From Pyropia yezoensis (lineage: Eukaryota; Rhodophyta; Bangiophyceae; Bangiales; Bangiaceae), in the NCBI GenBank assembly GCA_009829735.1, contig CM020618.1:22987346-23051345 (forward strand): 64,000 nt of DNA, given 5' to 3'. The notes beneath the pieces were generated by a model. That model was not told the origin of the DNA. It made no database searches and saw only the letters and a list, made by a program, of their open reading frames with translations. This document shows positions 1 through 9,983 of this stretch, one piece after another. The stretch's first letter is position 1, and each line of letters opens with the position of its first letter. The position numbers and the translations under genes were made by a program.

Positions 1-739
1 AGTGGTAGGGAGGTCGCTTGAGGTCGGCGGCGGGCGCTCTGCCGTCGGCCGTAGGGGAGGGGGCAAAGGCACTTCAGTGTTACGACTCGCAGGAGCCTCC
101 CCGGATGCAGGCGGCGCACGAGGAGACAGCGGGGCATCATGGGGAAATTCAGATGGATGGGAAATTGTGGACGGGTCCATGGTGAGTAGTAGATGGATGG
201 GCGGTGTGGCACAGGATGGAGTCTACAAGGAAGGGGTGAGACACACACAGATGGAAAAGCCCGAGCTCAGCCAGACAGGAGAGGCAAGCAGGTCTTATTC
301 TGTCGAGCAAGCGTTGTTGGAACGGCTCGGAAGCTCCCTCAAGCCGCCCCCTCACCCCCCCCTCACCCCCCTACACGCTATTGCAGTAGCTCGCACGTCC
401 CTCCCAATGGTCGACTGACATTACACGGCGCCCCTCGTAAGCGCACGCACACGAGCTCTCCGTCCTGCCCTCCCCCAGGACCTCCCGCCATTCTGGCGAG
501 AACATGATGTTCTCGCCACTGCGACCCAACGCAGGCCTGAGGTCCGATGAGCGATGCAAATGGGTGCGCCAAAACACGCGGAAGAGGGGAGAAAAGAGGG
601 GAGAGCAATAAAGCACAGCAACGATAAAGAGAAGAGAAAACGGTTCGGAAGATTGCCACACAGCAGCAATAGTGCCCCACAGAGAGGGGTAAGAGAAAAT
701 GCCCTCGCGCCAACGGCCGCGCCTCCGCTCCCCCCCCCA
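1..739. other. GC-rich flank, no supported gene
   Basis: Several overlapping open frames occur on both strands, but all have the Pro/Ala/Arg/Gly-biased composition expected from GC-rich DNA and none shows a recognisable domain. A purine-rich stretch with AATAAA-like sequence lies around 590-660. I see no RNA gene or promoter that I can support. Confidence 0.5.
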
Positions 740-2290
740 GTGACCTCCTACATCCTCATGTCATAGGTGGGTGCCGCACTATTCTCCCGCCACCACCCGC
801 TTGCCTCCCCCCCCTCAGTGAAGTACTGCATCCCCACGTCACGGGCGGGTCCCCCATCTGCCTCCCGCCACCCGCTGCCGGTCTCGCCCCACCCCCTCCC
901 CACTCACCAGACGTACACTGAAAGCCGCCGTCGCCAATGGTGAGGCTGCTGCACAACCTCAAAGCGTCTGGGTGTGGCTGGGGCAGAGGAAAAAACGGGT
1001 GCGAATGAACAAGAGTAAAATGAATCGGCCTGTGCACAAGAAGGGGTCAGGCCAAGAACAACCCGCGCCATCCGGCGATCACTCCCCCCCCCCCCCCCCC
1101 CCCCCCCGGATACTTCTCCCGCCCCCCCCCTCTTGCTCACACGTTACTGTTGGTTTCCCAACGAACTTCGCGCCAGTCTCTGCTTGCATCGCTGCCCGAC
1201 ACTCAACCCACCGTCAAGACATCGACACTTGCCGTCGCGGGCGTGCCAGGCTTAAAACGGTAGAGCACCTGCATGCACCTGGGGAAGAGCAATAAATGTG
1301 ATGGAAGCGCCGCAGCCAGCCGGCCACACACCAGCAGAGGTCAGACTGACTATCCTCGTCCCATGAGCAGATTCCACCCCCTCCACCCGCCGTGCAATCA
1401 GCCCCCCCCCCCCCCCCCCCCCTGCATTGGCGTGAATCCACTTCATTGCCCGCATGTCTCGGACACGTACCCCACTCTTCTCCCGCCACCTCGGGCCAAA
1501 ACAATAGAGCAGGCTGGGGCTGAGAAAAAATAGGCGGGAGTCAACTAAAGCAGACAAAACACGGCCATTCAAAATGGGGTCAGACTTCGCGCACTTGAGG
1601 CATCGGCCGAGACCCCCTCCCTCCCCCCCCCCCCCCCCCGCTGGTGGCACCCCCCCCCCTTCCCCACACGCCATGGACGGGCACCTCCCCCTCCTCCCGC
1701 CACCTGCAGCCTGCCTCGCACCACCCCCCCACACCCACCGCACGAACAGCCCCTGTCGTTGGTTGATGGAAAGCTTGAAACGGGTGAGCACCTGCATGCA
1801 GCAAAGGCAGAGGGAAAAATGGGCGGGAATCAAACGGTGCAGGCCCAAAACGGCAACACATGGAGAGGCCAGACCTCGTGCCATCCGTGGCATTGGCCGA
1901 TGCCCCCTGTCCGCCCCCCCACCCCCATGGCACAGACCCCCTCCACATAATCCATGTCCGACGGGCGGGTGCCCCCCCCTCCTCCCGCCACCCCCCACAT
2001 GCCCCCCCCCCCCCCGCCACCCGCCCGTCGCACGTCCAACGACAGCAGCCGTCGTCCGGCGAAGAGGCGCTTGCAAAACAGGAAAAGCTGGGTGCTGGGG
2101 TCGTGTGAAACGGTGGCGGGAAGCAGACAGCACTGCTGCAACAGAGGCACAAGAAAAGGGTCAGAACAGAGCGGCTGCCACCACCCACCCACCACCCGCG
2201 CCCCCCCCCCCCCCCCCGCCGGCCCCCCCCCCCCCCCCCCCCCCCCCGCACGCCACCCCCTGCCGTACCAGTAGACACTGGCCGGCTGCC
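740..2290. repeat. degenerate long-unit minisatellite
   Basis: Roughly five diverged units of about 250-330 bases can be followed by eye. Each has a purine-rich part (around 987, 1265, 1500, 1790 and 2130, with words such as gaggaaaaa, ggtcag and gcacctgcatgca), then a poly-C tract, then a block with cctcctcccgccacc. The long frames over it (for example 1574-2461 and 1252-2133) are low-complexity shadows of the repeat rather than genes. Unit borders are approximate. Confidence 0.55.
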
Positions 2291-2822
2291 ACCTCGCGCA
2301 GTAGCCTCGTGGTCGTCGGACGCAAGGATCGTTGCGGGAGTTTCAAGGACAGCTCAAAGCAGCATAGCTGCAGCGTCGTGCTGCGCCCGGTCCCCGGGTC
2401 TCCGGGGTCACGTCGGGGTGGTGTGGTGTGGGGACGCACCACCGAGAAGAGAGCAGTTTGAAATTCTCTGACAGCAGCGACAGGCAGATGCTGGGGTAGT
2501 TACTTTCATCCCTGTCCATCATTTCCGTGTAAATATGGTGGCGACCGGCGCCACATTGTGGCGGCGTGTGGCTTTTGCCCAAAGCCACTCGGGAGGCGGC
2601 ACTGCGATTGTGGCGGCATTGGCAGATGTACGTGGCACCAAGAGCCAATAAAATCGCGCCGCTGCGCGCCACAAACGGGTCGCCACAAACGGAATCGTGT
2701 CTCGGAACGCCCCTCACTCCCAGAAATGGCTCCCCGCATCGGGGGGGTGGCATGCCGCCTCAGGCTACACCGGCGGCGGTAGTGGTGCACTGCGTTCAGC
2801 TCTCTTCCTCCTTACCCCCCTC

Positions 2823-2858
<36 letters not shown>

Positions 2859-2945
2859 TGCCGCCTGCAGACACGCAGGCGACGCCGCTGCGGCTCAACG
2901 GAGCGGCTCCTCAACTCGGCCCCACTCCACACCTGAAGTGCTCTA
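2291..2945. other. intergenic, short gtggcg/cgccac motifs and poly-C
   Basis: No supported gene. Positions 2535-2660 hold several copies of gtggcg and its complement. A 35-base C run lies at 2824-2858. Confidence 0.5.
2824..2858. repeat. poly-C tract of 35 bases
   Basis: An uninterrupted C homopolymer. Similar long runs occur at 1084-1107 (24) and 2223-2247 (25), and another at 49251-49286 (36). Exact lengths are uncertain because homopolymers are often miscounted by sequencers. Confidence 0.9.
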
Positions 2946-3064
2946 TGGTGCGTCCCGTAAAAAGTGGACGTGCTCGTGTCGTGATCATGTCAAACATCGG
3001 CCACTGGACCAATCAAACCCACACTGCACGACCCATGCACGTCCACTTTTTACGGGACGCACAA
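2946..3064. mobile_element. Stowaway-like (Tc1/mariner) MITE
   Basis: A 119-base element with terminal inverted repeats of about 28 bases and one mismatch (left begins TGGTGCGTCCCG, right complement begins TTGTGCGTCCCG). It is flanked by TA at 2944-2945 and 3065-3066. The TIR contains GTGCGTCCCGTAAAAAGTGG, which resembles the GTGTCCCAAAAAAGTGGA core typical of Tc1/mariner ends. It has no coding capacity, so it would be a non-autonomous copy mobilised in trans. Confidence 0.85.
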
Positions 3065-3126
3065 TAGTTAAGGTGTGCATCCTGGGTTTTCTTTACACAC
3101 TCTTTTCATGCTACGTGGACCCCTCT

Positions 3127-3187
3127 CTGTGGCTCAGACAAAATTGGTGACAAAAGGCTTGTCACCAATTTTGTCCCCGCGCCACAG
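3127..3187. repeat. perfect hairpin with nested outer arms
   Basis: Inner arms of 17 bases (3137-3153 and 3159-3175, gacaaaattggtgacaa and its complement) are perfect around a 5-base loop. Outer arms of 7 bases (3127-3133 CTGTGGC, 3181-3187 GCCACAG) extend it across small internal loops. It could be a tiny foldback element or a transcript-level hairpin; no target duplication was identified. Confidence 0.7.
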
Positions 3188-3357
3188 GGCCCATCAGAGG
3201 GGGTTGCGTCGCAGCGGCGCTTCGCATACCCGCGGGTCTTGGGCTCGGATGCAGTTTCGGCCCCAGTCCGAGCGCCCCCCCCCTTCCCCGCCTGCATCTT
3301 CGCAGGGCCGGGGGTGGTCTTGCGGAGGCCACAGGCCCCCAAGTCGCCCGTAGACGC

Positions 3358-3826
3358 TGTGGCAGTATTGACCCCCAGGTAGGGGGGCAACACGTGCCAT
3401 GCATGGGGCGGCAGGCCACTAGCCTGATCCGTTCCTCCCCCTGCATTTGGGTCCATATTCCCTAAGTTTGGGATAGTTAGCTTAGTAGTAAATCCAACTT
3501 GGATTTGAGGGTTTTCTGCATTTATCGTCTTGAATTTTCGTGTGGCCCGGTGGGCAGGTGCTGGGGTGGGAGATTCTGAGTGGCGAGATTCTGAGTGGAC
3601 CCTGGGGGGATAAGGGGAGGGACAGCGGGGCTTGGCCCTGCGTCCCCGTCCCGACCAAGAAACTGTTGGACCACACACCATCCTCTTGTTTGTCCGTGGG
3701 GGGTTTGCCCCACAACAGGGACAGAGTGTGTGCGACTTGCACTTCTTCCGGTTCCTCCGACACGGGAGGCAGCCCTAGCACACCGCCCCAACTTGGGTGC
3801 CGTGTGTGCTTGTGGTTTTTGCCACA
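3358..3826 (+). repeat. 5' LTR of element A
   Basis: Starts TGTGGCAG and ends TTTTTGCCACA, giving 7-base terminal inverted repeats TGTGGCA/TGCCACA. Same length as the 3' LTR and about 99.4% identical by eye. Confidence 0.95.
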
Positions 3827-3828
3827 TT

Positions 3829-3846
3829 TGGTGGAGCAGCAGGGGA
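3829..3846 (+). promoter_or_regulatory. primer-binding site of element A
   Basis: TGGTGGAGCAGCAGGGGA lies two bases after the LTR. It begins with TGG, complementary to a tRNA CCA end, and matches the site of elements B and C. It is not the TGGTATCAGAGC type used by many elements primed by initiator tRNA-Met; the donor tRNA was not identified. Confidence 0.85.
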
Positions 3847-3945
3847 CAGAGGTAAACTTTACCTCCGGGTGCACCCGGGTGTAGGGGGCCCTCTGTCTCA
3901 GAGGAACGGTGGTCTTGGACCGTGTCATACGGATCGTCAGCCAAC

Positions 3946-5892
3946 ATGGCTAGCTCGGACCCCCCGTCGTCCGGGGAGTACACGGGTGACGCACGTACTT
4001 CAGTGCCTTTGAGTACTGGTGAGACACAGGTGGGTTTACCTGGGGTCGCAGAGGGACTAGAGGTCCCTCAAGCCAGCAGGACTGGAAGTACGGGCGGGCA
4101 ACAGGCCACCCCGACTCAGTCGGGAGTTCACTCGGGTGACACTTCTGATGTGGGTGGGCCGAAGTCTGGCCACCGCGTGGTATACTCAACGGGAACGTCC
4201 CAAGGGGTAAGGACTGTCCCCGCGGGTTCCACTCGGGTTGGAGCCAACTTTGGCTTGGAGTCGTCGCCAACTAGGCTTTCGGAGGACGGTGGACCTCCGT
4301 TGGTCGGCGATGGGCTCGCGCCCATGCCCCCGGTTGAGACCCCTGAGGAACGTGGTTACCCCTCAGGTGGACTCCCGGAGGCGGACCGAGACTCAACTGG
4401 AGTCGTCAATCCACTCCTCGCGGAAACTGTCCGTCGGGAGGCGACCAATGTGTTGCGGCAGACTTTGCCGGACCTGGTGGTCACGATGACGAATACTATT
4501 CTGAATCAGATTGTGGCGAGTTTGCCAGATGGCCTTAATGTCCAGACCGGATTGGGGCTTTCGAGCCCGCAGGCGCAGGGGGAATCCCCCCTTACGCCTA
4601 TCTCTGGTCGCCCCGAACTGGGGGCGACACCTGTGACTCCCAACGAGGGAGCCACACCATACTCGGTAGGGCGTACGCCCTTCACGAGGGAGTTCCCCCC
4701 GGAAACGCCGGCGGCTACACCAAGCGCGCCGCGCCGGACTACAGGCACTGAGAGTGAACTTACCCCAGTGCCACAGCGGCTGTTCCCTCAACGTGAGGTG
4801 CCGCCCAAGATCCAGGTAGCCAACCCGGTCTACCAGAGGATCTTTGACTGTGAGACCTACGCCCTCCACAACAAGTCGGTGGCGTATGGTCCTGACCAGG
4901 CCCGAGCCATGGGCCGTGCCAAGAAGAATGCACTTCATTCTTTTGGGCACAAAGCGGAGTGGGACGGAACTCCCCCCCTCCGTGTCTTTGAGTTCCTACG
5001 TCGTTTCACAAAAGCCTGTGACGACAATGCCATAAGTGAAGGCATGGCTTTTTACATGCTACAGGAGTTTACGAAGGGCGACCTACGGACAGAACTTATG
5101 TCCGTCATGCCCAGCTCCTCAAGTGGAGGCGCTGGGGAGGTGACGTCCTATTTGGAGCTCGTCAACTGGTTGTTGAGAGCCATGGTTGATGAGGCAGCGT
5201 TGGCTTCTCAAGTCGAGGAGTTTACGCAAGCCCATCAGGAAGAGGCGGAGGACGAGTTGTCCTTTGCGGAGCGAGTCCGTAAGCTCAACAATCTTTGTGG
5301 GTTTCTTCATCCACAAGCTGTGGTGAAGAGTCGGTTTGTGGAGGGACTCCATTGGTCAGTCCGGATGGAGACCCGGGAGCATAACACTACCCGGGCGACC
5401 CTGGCCGAGTTGGCCAGGTTCGCCTATCGCAGAGGCGAGGCCTACCGCAAGTTGCGGGAGGAACAACGCCAGGAGCGTCAGGCAGAGTTGGCCAAGGAAC
5501 GGGAGGAGGCGCGCCAGGCCAGAGAGTTGAGAGAGGCACGCCGAATCCGCAAGGAGAGGGTGGTAGCTGCCGTGGGAACTTACCAGGGTATCCCTTCGTC
5601 TTCCCCAGTTGGGAAGACCCCTCCCGGACCGGACCATCGGTGTTGGAACTGCAACTCCGATGGTCACTGGGCATATGATTGCCCCAAGTTGAGTAAAGGC
5701 ATCCAAAAACTTGTTAGGAATGCGAGTAAAAAGTCGGCTACGAACGAAGTACGTTCACGCCGCGAGGGTGGGTCTCGACCGGTCGTTGCGGTCGCCACAC
5801 CCTCTGCGGAGGAGGCGGACACGTCGTCCTCGGACTCGTCGTCTTCCTCCCCGCCCTCAGATTCGGACGCCAAGTCGGCGGGAAACGAATGA
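3946..5892 (+). CDS. gag: Gag polyprotein of element A
   Basis: A 648-residue frame from the first ATG at 3946. The Ser/Thr/Pro/Gly-rich N-terminal half is followed by a helical retrotransposon gag domain (about residues 300-510), a Glu/Arg-rich probable coiled coil, one CCHC zinc knuckle (CWNCNSDGHWAYDC, near residue 565) and an acidic Ser-rich tail. The knuckle is the usual nucleic-acid-binding element of Gag. The stop codon overlaps the pol start in the sequence ATGA (5889-5892), which suggests stop-and-restart or a similar coupling rather than one fused frame. The frame looks whole. Confidence 0.93.
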   Translation: MASSDPPSSGEYTGDARTSVPLSTGETQVGLPGVAEGLEVPQASRTGSTGGQQATPTQSGVHSGDTSDVGGPKSGHRVVYSTGTSQGVRTVPAGSTRVGANFGLESSPTRLSEDGGPPLVGDGLAPMPPVETPEERGYPSGGLPEADRDSTGVVNPLLAETVRREATNVLRQTLPDLVVTMTNTILNQIVASLPDGLNVQTGLGLSSPQAQGESPLTPISGRPELGATPVTPNEGATPYSVGRTPFTREFPPETPAATPSAPRRTTGTESELTPVPQRLFPQREVPPKIQVANPVYQRIFDCETYALHNKSVAYGPDQARAMGRAKKNALHSFGHKAEWDGTPPLRVFEFLRRFTKACDDNAISEGMAFYMLQEFTKGDLRTELMSVMPSSSSGGAGEVTSYLELVNWLLRAMVDEAALASQVEEFTQAHQEEAEDELSFAERVRKLNNLCGFLHPQAVVKSRFVEGLHWSVRMETREHNTTRATLAELARFAYRRGEAYRKLREEQRQERQAELAKEREEARQARELREARRIRKERVVAAVGTYQGIPSSSPVGKTPPGPDHRCWNCNSDGHWAYDCPKLSKGIQKLVRNASKKSATNEVRSRREGGSRPVVAVATPSAEEADTSSSDSSSSSPPSDSDAKSAGNE

Positions 5893-8800
5893 CCGTTGGG
5901 GCTGGTCGTCCGAAGCTCACAACGGCAGCCTCGGCCAAGTGGGCCAGGAGGACGAACCAACCGTGCCGGATACTGCGGCGACCTAAGGGAGTCCGCCCAC
6001 CTCGGGTAGGACTCCCCAAGAACGTAAACCCACGTCGGGTCATCGCGGTGCTGACGGGTGAGAACTTCCAGGTGGCTGGACGGGTGCAACTTGCCCCCGG
6101 CCGTGCATGCTGTACCCGTATCGTACTTGATACCGGGTCAGGAGCCTCCTTGATACGCAAGTCGCTATTACCAAAGGAGGTGAAGCTCCAACGCTGGAGG
6201 TCCAAAGCTGACCATATGATTGACATCAATGGTGGGGTACTTCCCATCGTTGGTGCCGTGACCCTACCAACTAGGTTGGGGACCCATGAGGTCGACGTGA
6301 CCTATGGCGTAGTTGAGAATATATCGGTACCCCTGCTTCTGGGTACCCCTGATGTTGTTACACAAGTGCCTTTGATTTGTGGCCCTGAGTACTGGGTCAA
6401 GTTGATGAATGGGGAGACTATCCCCATCCTTGGTAAGGGAAAGTCTGTGGCTCCTGTGACAGTCTCACAGTCGAAGCCTGTTTGCTCTGTGAGGGAAGGG
6501 TTTACTGCTACCCTGCGTTTAGCCCGCAAAGTCACGTTGTCCCCCAACTCGGTGGCGCACGTTGATGTTGTAACTGATTTTACGGGGAACGGGTTGGTGC
6601 ACCCTCACCCCCGTCTTGCTCGCAAGCACCAAGTGCATGTTGCCCTTGGCACGATGGACTCCAAAGCCGGAGTCCCGTGGAGGATCCAGGTGATGAACCT
6701 GAGCCCGACGCCCAAGTACTTCAAGTCGGGAGCCAAGTTCGGCTATATCGACCAACACGAGGGACCGGTAGTAGCGGTCACCCTCAACGCGGGCGCAAGT
6801 AGCGACCCGAAGTCCGGAAAGGAGAAGCATCAAACCAAGTCGGCTGCCTCTCCTCGACCCCATGTGAACATGGAGGGTGTCCCCCCCAGGTTGAGGGTTC
6901 AAGTTGAACGCCTCTTGGACCAATATCACAAGCTGTGGAATGGTCAATTGGGACTCATGAGAGCCACCCAACACCGGATCGAGTTGAAGCCCGGTGCACC
7001 CCCTATACGCCAACAACCGTATAGGGGAGGACCTCGTTCAAGGGCCCTCGTTAAGGAGCAAGTTGCTCGCATGGAGGCCCTCGATGTGATCGAGGCCAGC
7101 AACGCCGAGTGGGCGAGTCCGGTGGTTATCGTCCCCAAAGTTGATGGGACCCCCCGGTTTTGTATCGACTACCGTAAGCTCAACGAGAGCACGGTGAAGG
7201 ACAGTTATCCCCTACCTAGGATGGATGACTGTCTGGACTCTCTGGGGGAGGCAAACGTGTTCTCTACCCTGGACTGTAACGCGGGGTACTGGCAAATTCC
7301 CATTGCCCCGGAGGACAGGCATAAAACTACCTTTACCTGTCACTGTGGTACCTACCAGTGCAAGCGCCTACCGTTTGGTCTGTGTAACGCGCCGGCAACT
7401 TTCCAGCGCGCTATGGACATGATTCTGGCCGGAGTACGGTGGCAGATCTGTCTTGTGTACCTAGACGATATCATTGTGTTCCCCCGAAGTCCGGAGGAAC
7501 ACATTGGCCATCTTGGCCAGGTGTTCAAGCTACTTGCTGACGCCGGTGTGTCACTGAAGGCGAGTAAGTGCCACCTCTTTACTCAAGAGGTGGAGTACTT
7601 GGGACATGTTGTCCATCCGGGGCGTCTCAGTGTTAACGAGAAGAACTTGAGGGCCATTCGTAAGGCTCAGTACCCCCGGACCCAGACCCAGATGAGGAGC
7701 TTCCTCGGGATGTGTAACGTGTACCGACGTTTCACCAAGGGCTTCGCCAAGGTGGCGAAGCCGTTGAATGAGCTAGTGAGCTCAACGCTACCGAAGAACC
7801 TGCCTCCCCCAAGTCGGGTGGAGCAGGAATCCTTTGAGACTCTTCGGGACCTTCTGCTGAAGCCCCCCATCTTGGCTATTCCCAGGTTGGGAGGCCACTA
7901 CATCCTGGATGTGGACGCTAGCTACGACCAACTTGGTTGTGTGTTGCTTCAGCAGCAGCCGGACAAGGAGTACTTGCCGGTGGGATACTTTAGTAAGGGG
8001 CTGAACTCGGCCGAGAAGAACTACGGAGTCACCGAGTTGAAAGGACTCGCAGTGGTGTGGGCGGTGACGTCACTTCGTCACTACCTGGAGGGTGAGAAGT
8101 TCCTCATCCGCTGTGACCACCGCGCGTTGCAGTTCATCTTTAAGACGGACTGTACGAACACTCGTCTCAACCGGTGGAGGGTGCGACTGGCACCCTTCAA
8201 CTTTGACATTGAGTACCGACCTGGCAGGCAACATGCCCTTGCCGACGGCCTCTCTCGGGTACCTACCGAGGGGCTGGACACTAACCCAGTCGATGAGGAC
8301 ATCCCCATCGTGGGGGTAGTCACGCGCTCGGGTCAGGCGTTGAACCCCGAGGCGCCAGGGAACAAGAAGTACTTGCCCCTGTCCCTGGACGAGGTGGTGA
8401 AGGCCCAGGCCGAGGATCCCTTCTGCAAGTCGCAGAGGGATATACTGGATACGGTGGTTGAGACGCGCTTCTTTCTGGGAGACGATGGCCTCCTCATGAG
8501 GAGGGGGGTATTCCAGGGGACCGAACAACTTGTCGTCCCCGCATCCCTCAAGGACAGTATCCTTGAGAGGGAGCACAACGCTCCCACGGGTGGACGCCTG
8601 GGGTCTAGTAAACTGTACCAGACCCTGAGGACCAGGTACTACTGGCCGTCCATGGTGGTGGACATCTACAGTTGGGTGGCTGCCTGCACAAGTTGTGCAC
8701 AGAATCGTCTGATGGAATGGCGGCCTAGTACGGCTATGCTATTGTTCCCGGCCAAGGAGCCCTTCGCCGCGTTGGCGATGGACATCCTTGGGCCACTGCC

Positions 8801-9872
8801 CGTGACCGAGGAGGGCAACCAGTACCTCCTGGTCATCTGTGACCGCTTCTCGAAACTTACGCGAGCGATCCCACTGGCAGAGATCACGGCCATGTCGGTC
8901 GTGTCAGCCTTCCTAGATCACTGGGTTGCCGCGTATGGCATCCCAGATAGTACACTATCGGACAATGGACCGCAATTTGCGTCTGTACTGTTTCAGGGAG
9001 TGCTGGATATGTTGGGAGTTAAGGCAAAGTATGCCACCCCCTACCACCCACAAACTAATGGGCAGGTGGAGCGCTTCAACAAAACTATTGTTAGGCAGCT
9101 ACGCCACTATGTGAGTGAGCACGTAAAGACGTGGGACCAATACATTTCTATCCTTACTACTGCCTACAATTCGCAGGTTCACTCATCTACAGGGGAAGTA
9201 CCCCTCGCTTTTGTGACCCCCCGTCGCGTGCGGTCTATTGCCGTGCGGCGGTCGCTCCCAACTAGGGAGGATGGTGGCAGTACGCCTACTCCTACTGAGA
9301 GCAAGGCGGAGTTCGCCGCTAGGCTTGAAAACCTCATCCCTAAAGTCAGGGCTGAGATGGACAAAGCACAAAAGCGCTACAAGCGTACCTTTGACAAAAA
9401 GGTGCGCAATGCTAAACATGTCCCCGAGCAGGGTGACTGGGTGCTGGTACACTCGCACACCCCAACTGGGGGTAAGCTGGTATTCCAGACGAAGGGACCG
9501 TACCAGGTCCTTCGTACTGATGGGCGGCGCTTCACCATCGAAAGTGACGATGGGGTCCGCACAGTGAACGGACAGGACGTGGTCAAAGTTGCACCACCGC
9601 CTGCAGGAGACCCAGCTTGGGCGCGTGCGTTGGAATCGTGGCGCCTCCCCTCACTGCCTGCGGCCAAACAGGGCCCACAGGAGTTCGTGTTCGATAAGTT
9701 CATCGACCACGGATGGGATGAAGACACTGACCGCCTCATGTTGAGGGTGCGTTGGTTTGGCTACAAAGCCAAGGATGATACGTGGGAGTATGTGGAGGAC
9801 CTTCCCGCTGAGAAGGTCCGGGCGTACTGTGCCCGGAATGAGATAGACCCTAACAGCCCTCCCTTAACGTGA
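5889..9872 (+). CDS. pol: Pol polyprotein of element A
   Basis: A 1327-residue frame. Aspartic protease with LDTGSGAS near residue 80; reverse transcriptase with YLDDI near 523; RNase H beginning near 670 (LDVDASYDQLG); integrase with an HHCC zinc region near 895-940 and the DDE core (MDILGPL near 964, LSDNGPQ near 1023, GQVERFN near 1059). A C-terminal chromodomain-like segment (about 1264-1320, with RVRWFGYKAKDDTWEYVEDL) places it among chromoviruses. Domain order PR-RT-RH-IN is that of Ty3/gypsy. The frame looks whole. Confidence 0.95.
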   Translation: MTVGAGRPKLTTAASAKWARRTNQPCRILRRPKGVRPPRVGLPKNVNPRRVIAVLTGENFQVAGRVQLAPGRACCTRIVLDTGSGASLIRKSLLPKEVKLQRWRSKADHMIDINGGVLPIVGAVTLPTRLGTHEVDVTYGVVENISVPLLLGTPDVVTQVPLICGPEYWVKLMNGETIPILGKGKSVAPVTVSQSKPVCSVREGFTATLRLARKVTLSPNSVAHVDVVTDFTGNGLVHPHPRLARKHQVHVALGTMDSKAGVPWRIQVMNLSPTPKYFKSGAKFGYIDQHEGPVVAVTLNAGASSDPKSGKEKHQTKSAASPRPHVNMEGVPPRLRVQVERLLDQYHKLWNGQLGLMRATQHRIELKPGAPPIRQQPYRGGPRSRALVKEQVARMEALDVIEASNAEWASPVVIVPKVDGTPRFCIDYRKLNESTVKDSYPLPRMDDCLDSLGEANVFSTLDCNAGYWQIPIAPEDRHKTTFTCHCGTYQCKRLPFGLCNAPATFQRAMDMILAGVRWQICLVYLDDIIVFPRSPEEHIGHLGQVFKLLADAGVSLKASKCHLFTQEVEYLGHVVHPGRLSVNEKNLRAIRKAQYPRTQTQMRSFLGMCNVYRRFTKGFAKVAKPLNELVSSTLPKNLPPPSRVEQESFETLRDLLLKPPILAIPRLGGHYILDVDASYDQLGCVLLQQQPDKEYLPVGYFSKGLNSAEKNYGVTELKGLAVVWAVTSLRHYLEGEKFLIRCDHRALQFIFKTDCTNTRLNRWRVRLAPFNFDIEYRPGRQHALADGLSRVPTEGLDTNPVDEDIPIVGVVTRSGQALNPEAPGNKKYLPLSLDEVVKAQAEDPFCKSQRDILDTVVETRFFLGDDGLLMRRGVFQGTEQLVVPASLKDSILEREHNAPTGGRLGSSKLYQTLRTRYYWPSMVVDIYSWVAACTSCAQNRLMEWRPSTAMLLFPAKEPFAALAMDILGPLPVTEEGNQYLLVICDRFSKLTRAIPLAEITAMSVVSAFLDHWVAAYGIPDSTLSDNGPQFASVLFQGVLDMLGVKAKYATPYHPQTNGQVERFNKTIVRQLRHYVSEHVKTWDQYISILTTAYNSQVHSSTGEVPLAFVTPRRVRSIAVRRSLPTREDGGSTPTPTESKAEFAARLENLIPKVRAEMDKAQKRYKRTFDKKVRNAKHVPEQGDWVLVHSHTPTGGKLVFQTKGPYQVLRTDGRRFTIESDDGVRTVNGQDVVKVAPPPAGDPAWARALESWRLPSLPAAKQGPQEFVFDKFIDHGWDEDTDRLMLRVRWFGYKAKDDTWEYVEDLPAEKVRAYCARNEIDPNSPPLT

Positions 9873-9983
9873 GGGAAGGCCGAGCAACAGTGCCAAGAGA
9901 GTGCTTCAAGTCGAAGTGGTACGCAGAGTGGCTTTTAACTACAGCCCTAACCCTCACACTCTCACAACAAAGGCAGCTGCCAA

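Noticed and set aside
1252-2461. Long open frames on both strands (293 and 295 codons)
   Set aside because: They overlap each other and the minisatellite; Pro/Gly/Arg-rich composition comes from C and G tracts, and no domain is visible.
3190-3357. Possible further LTR to the left of element A
   Set aside because: No matching copy elsewhere in the window and no terminal TG...CA; it is ordinary GC-rich flank.
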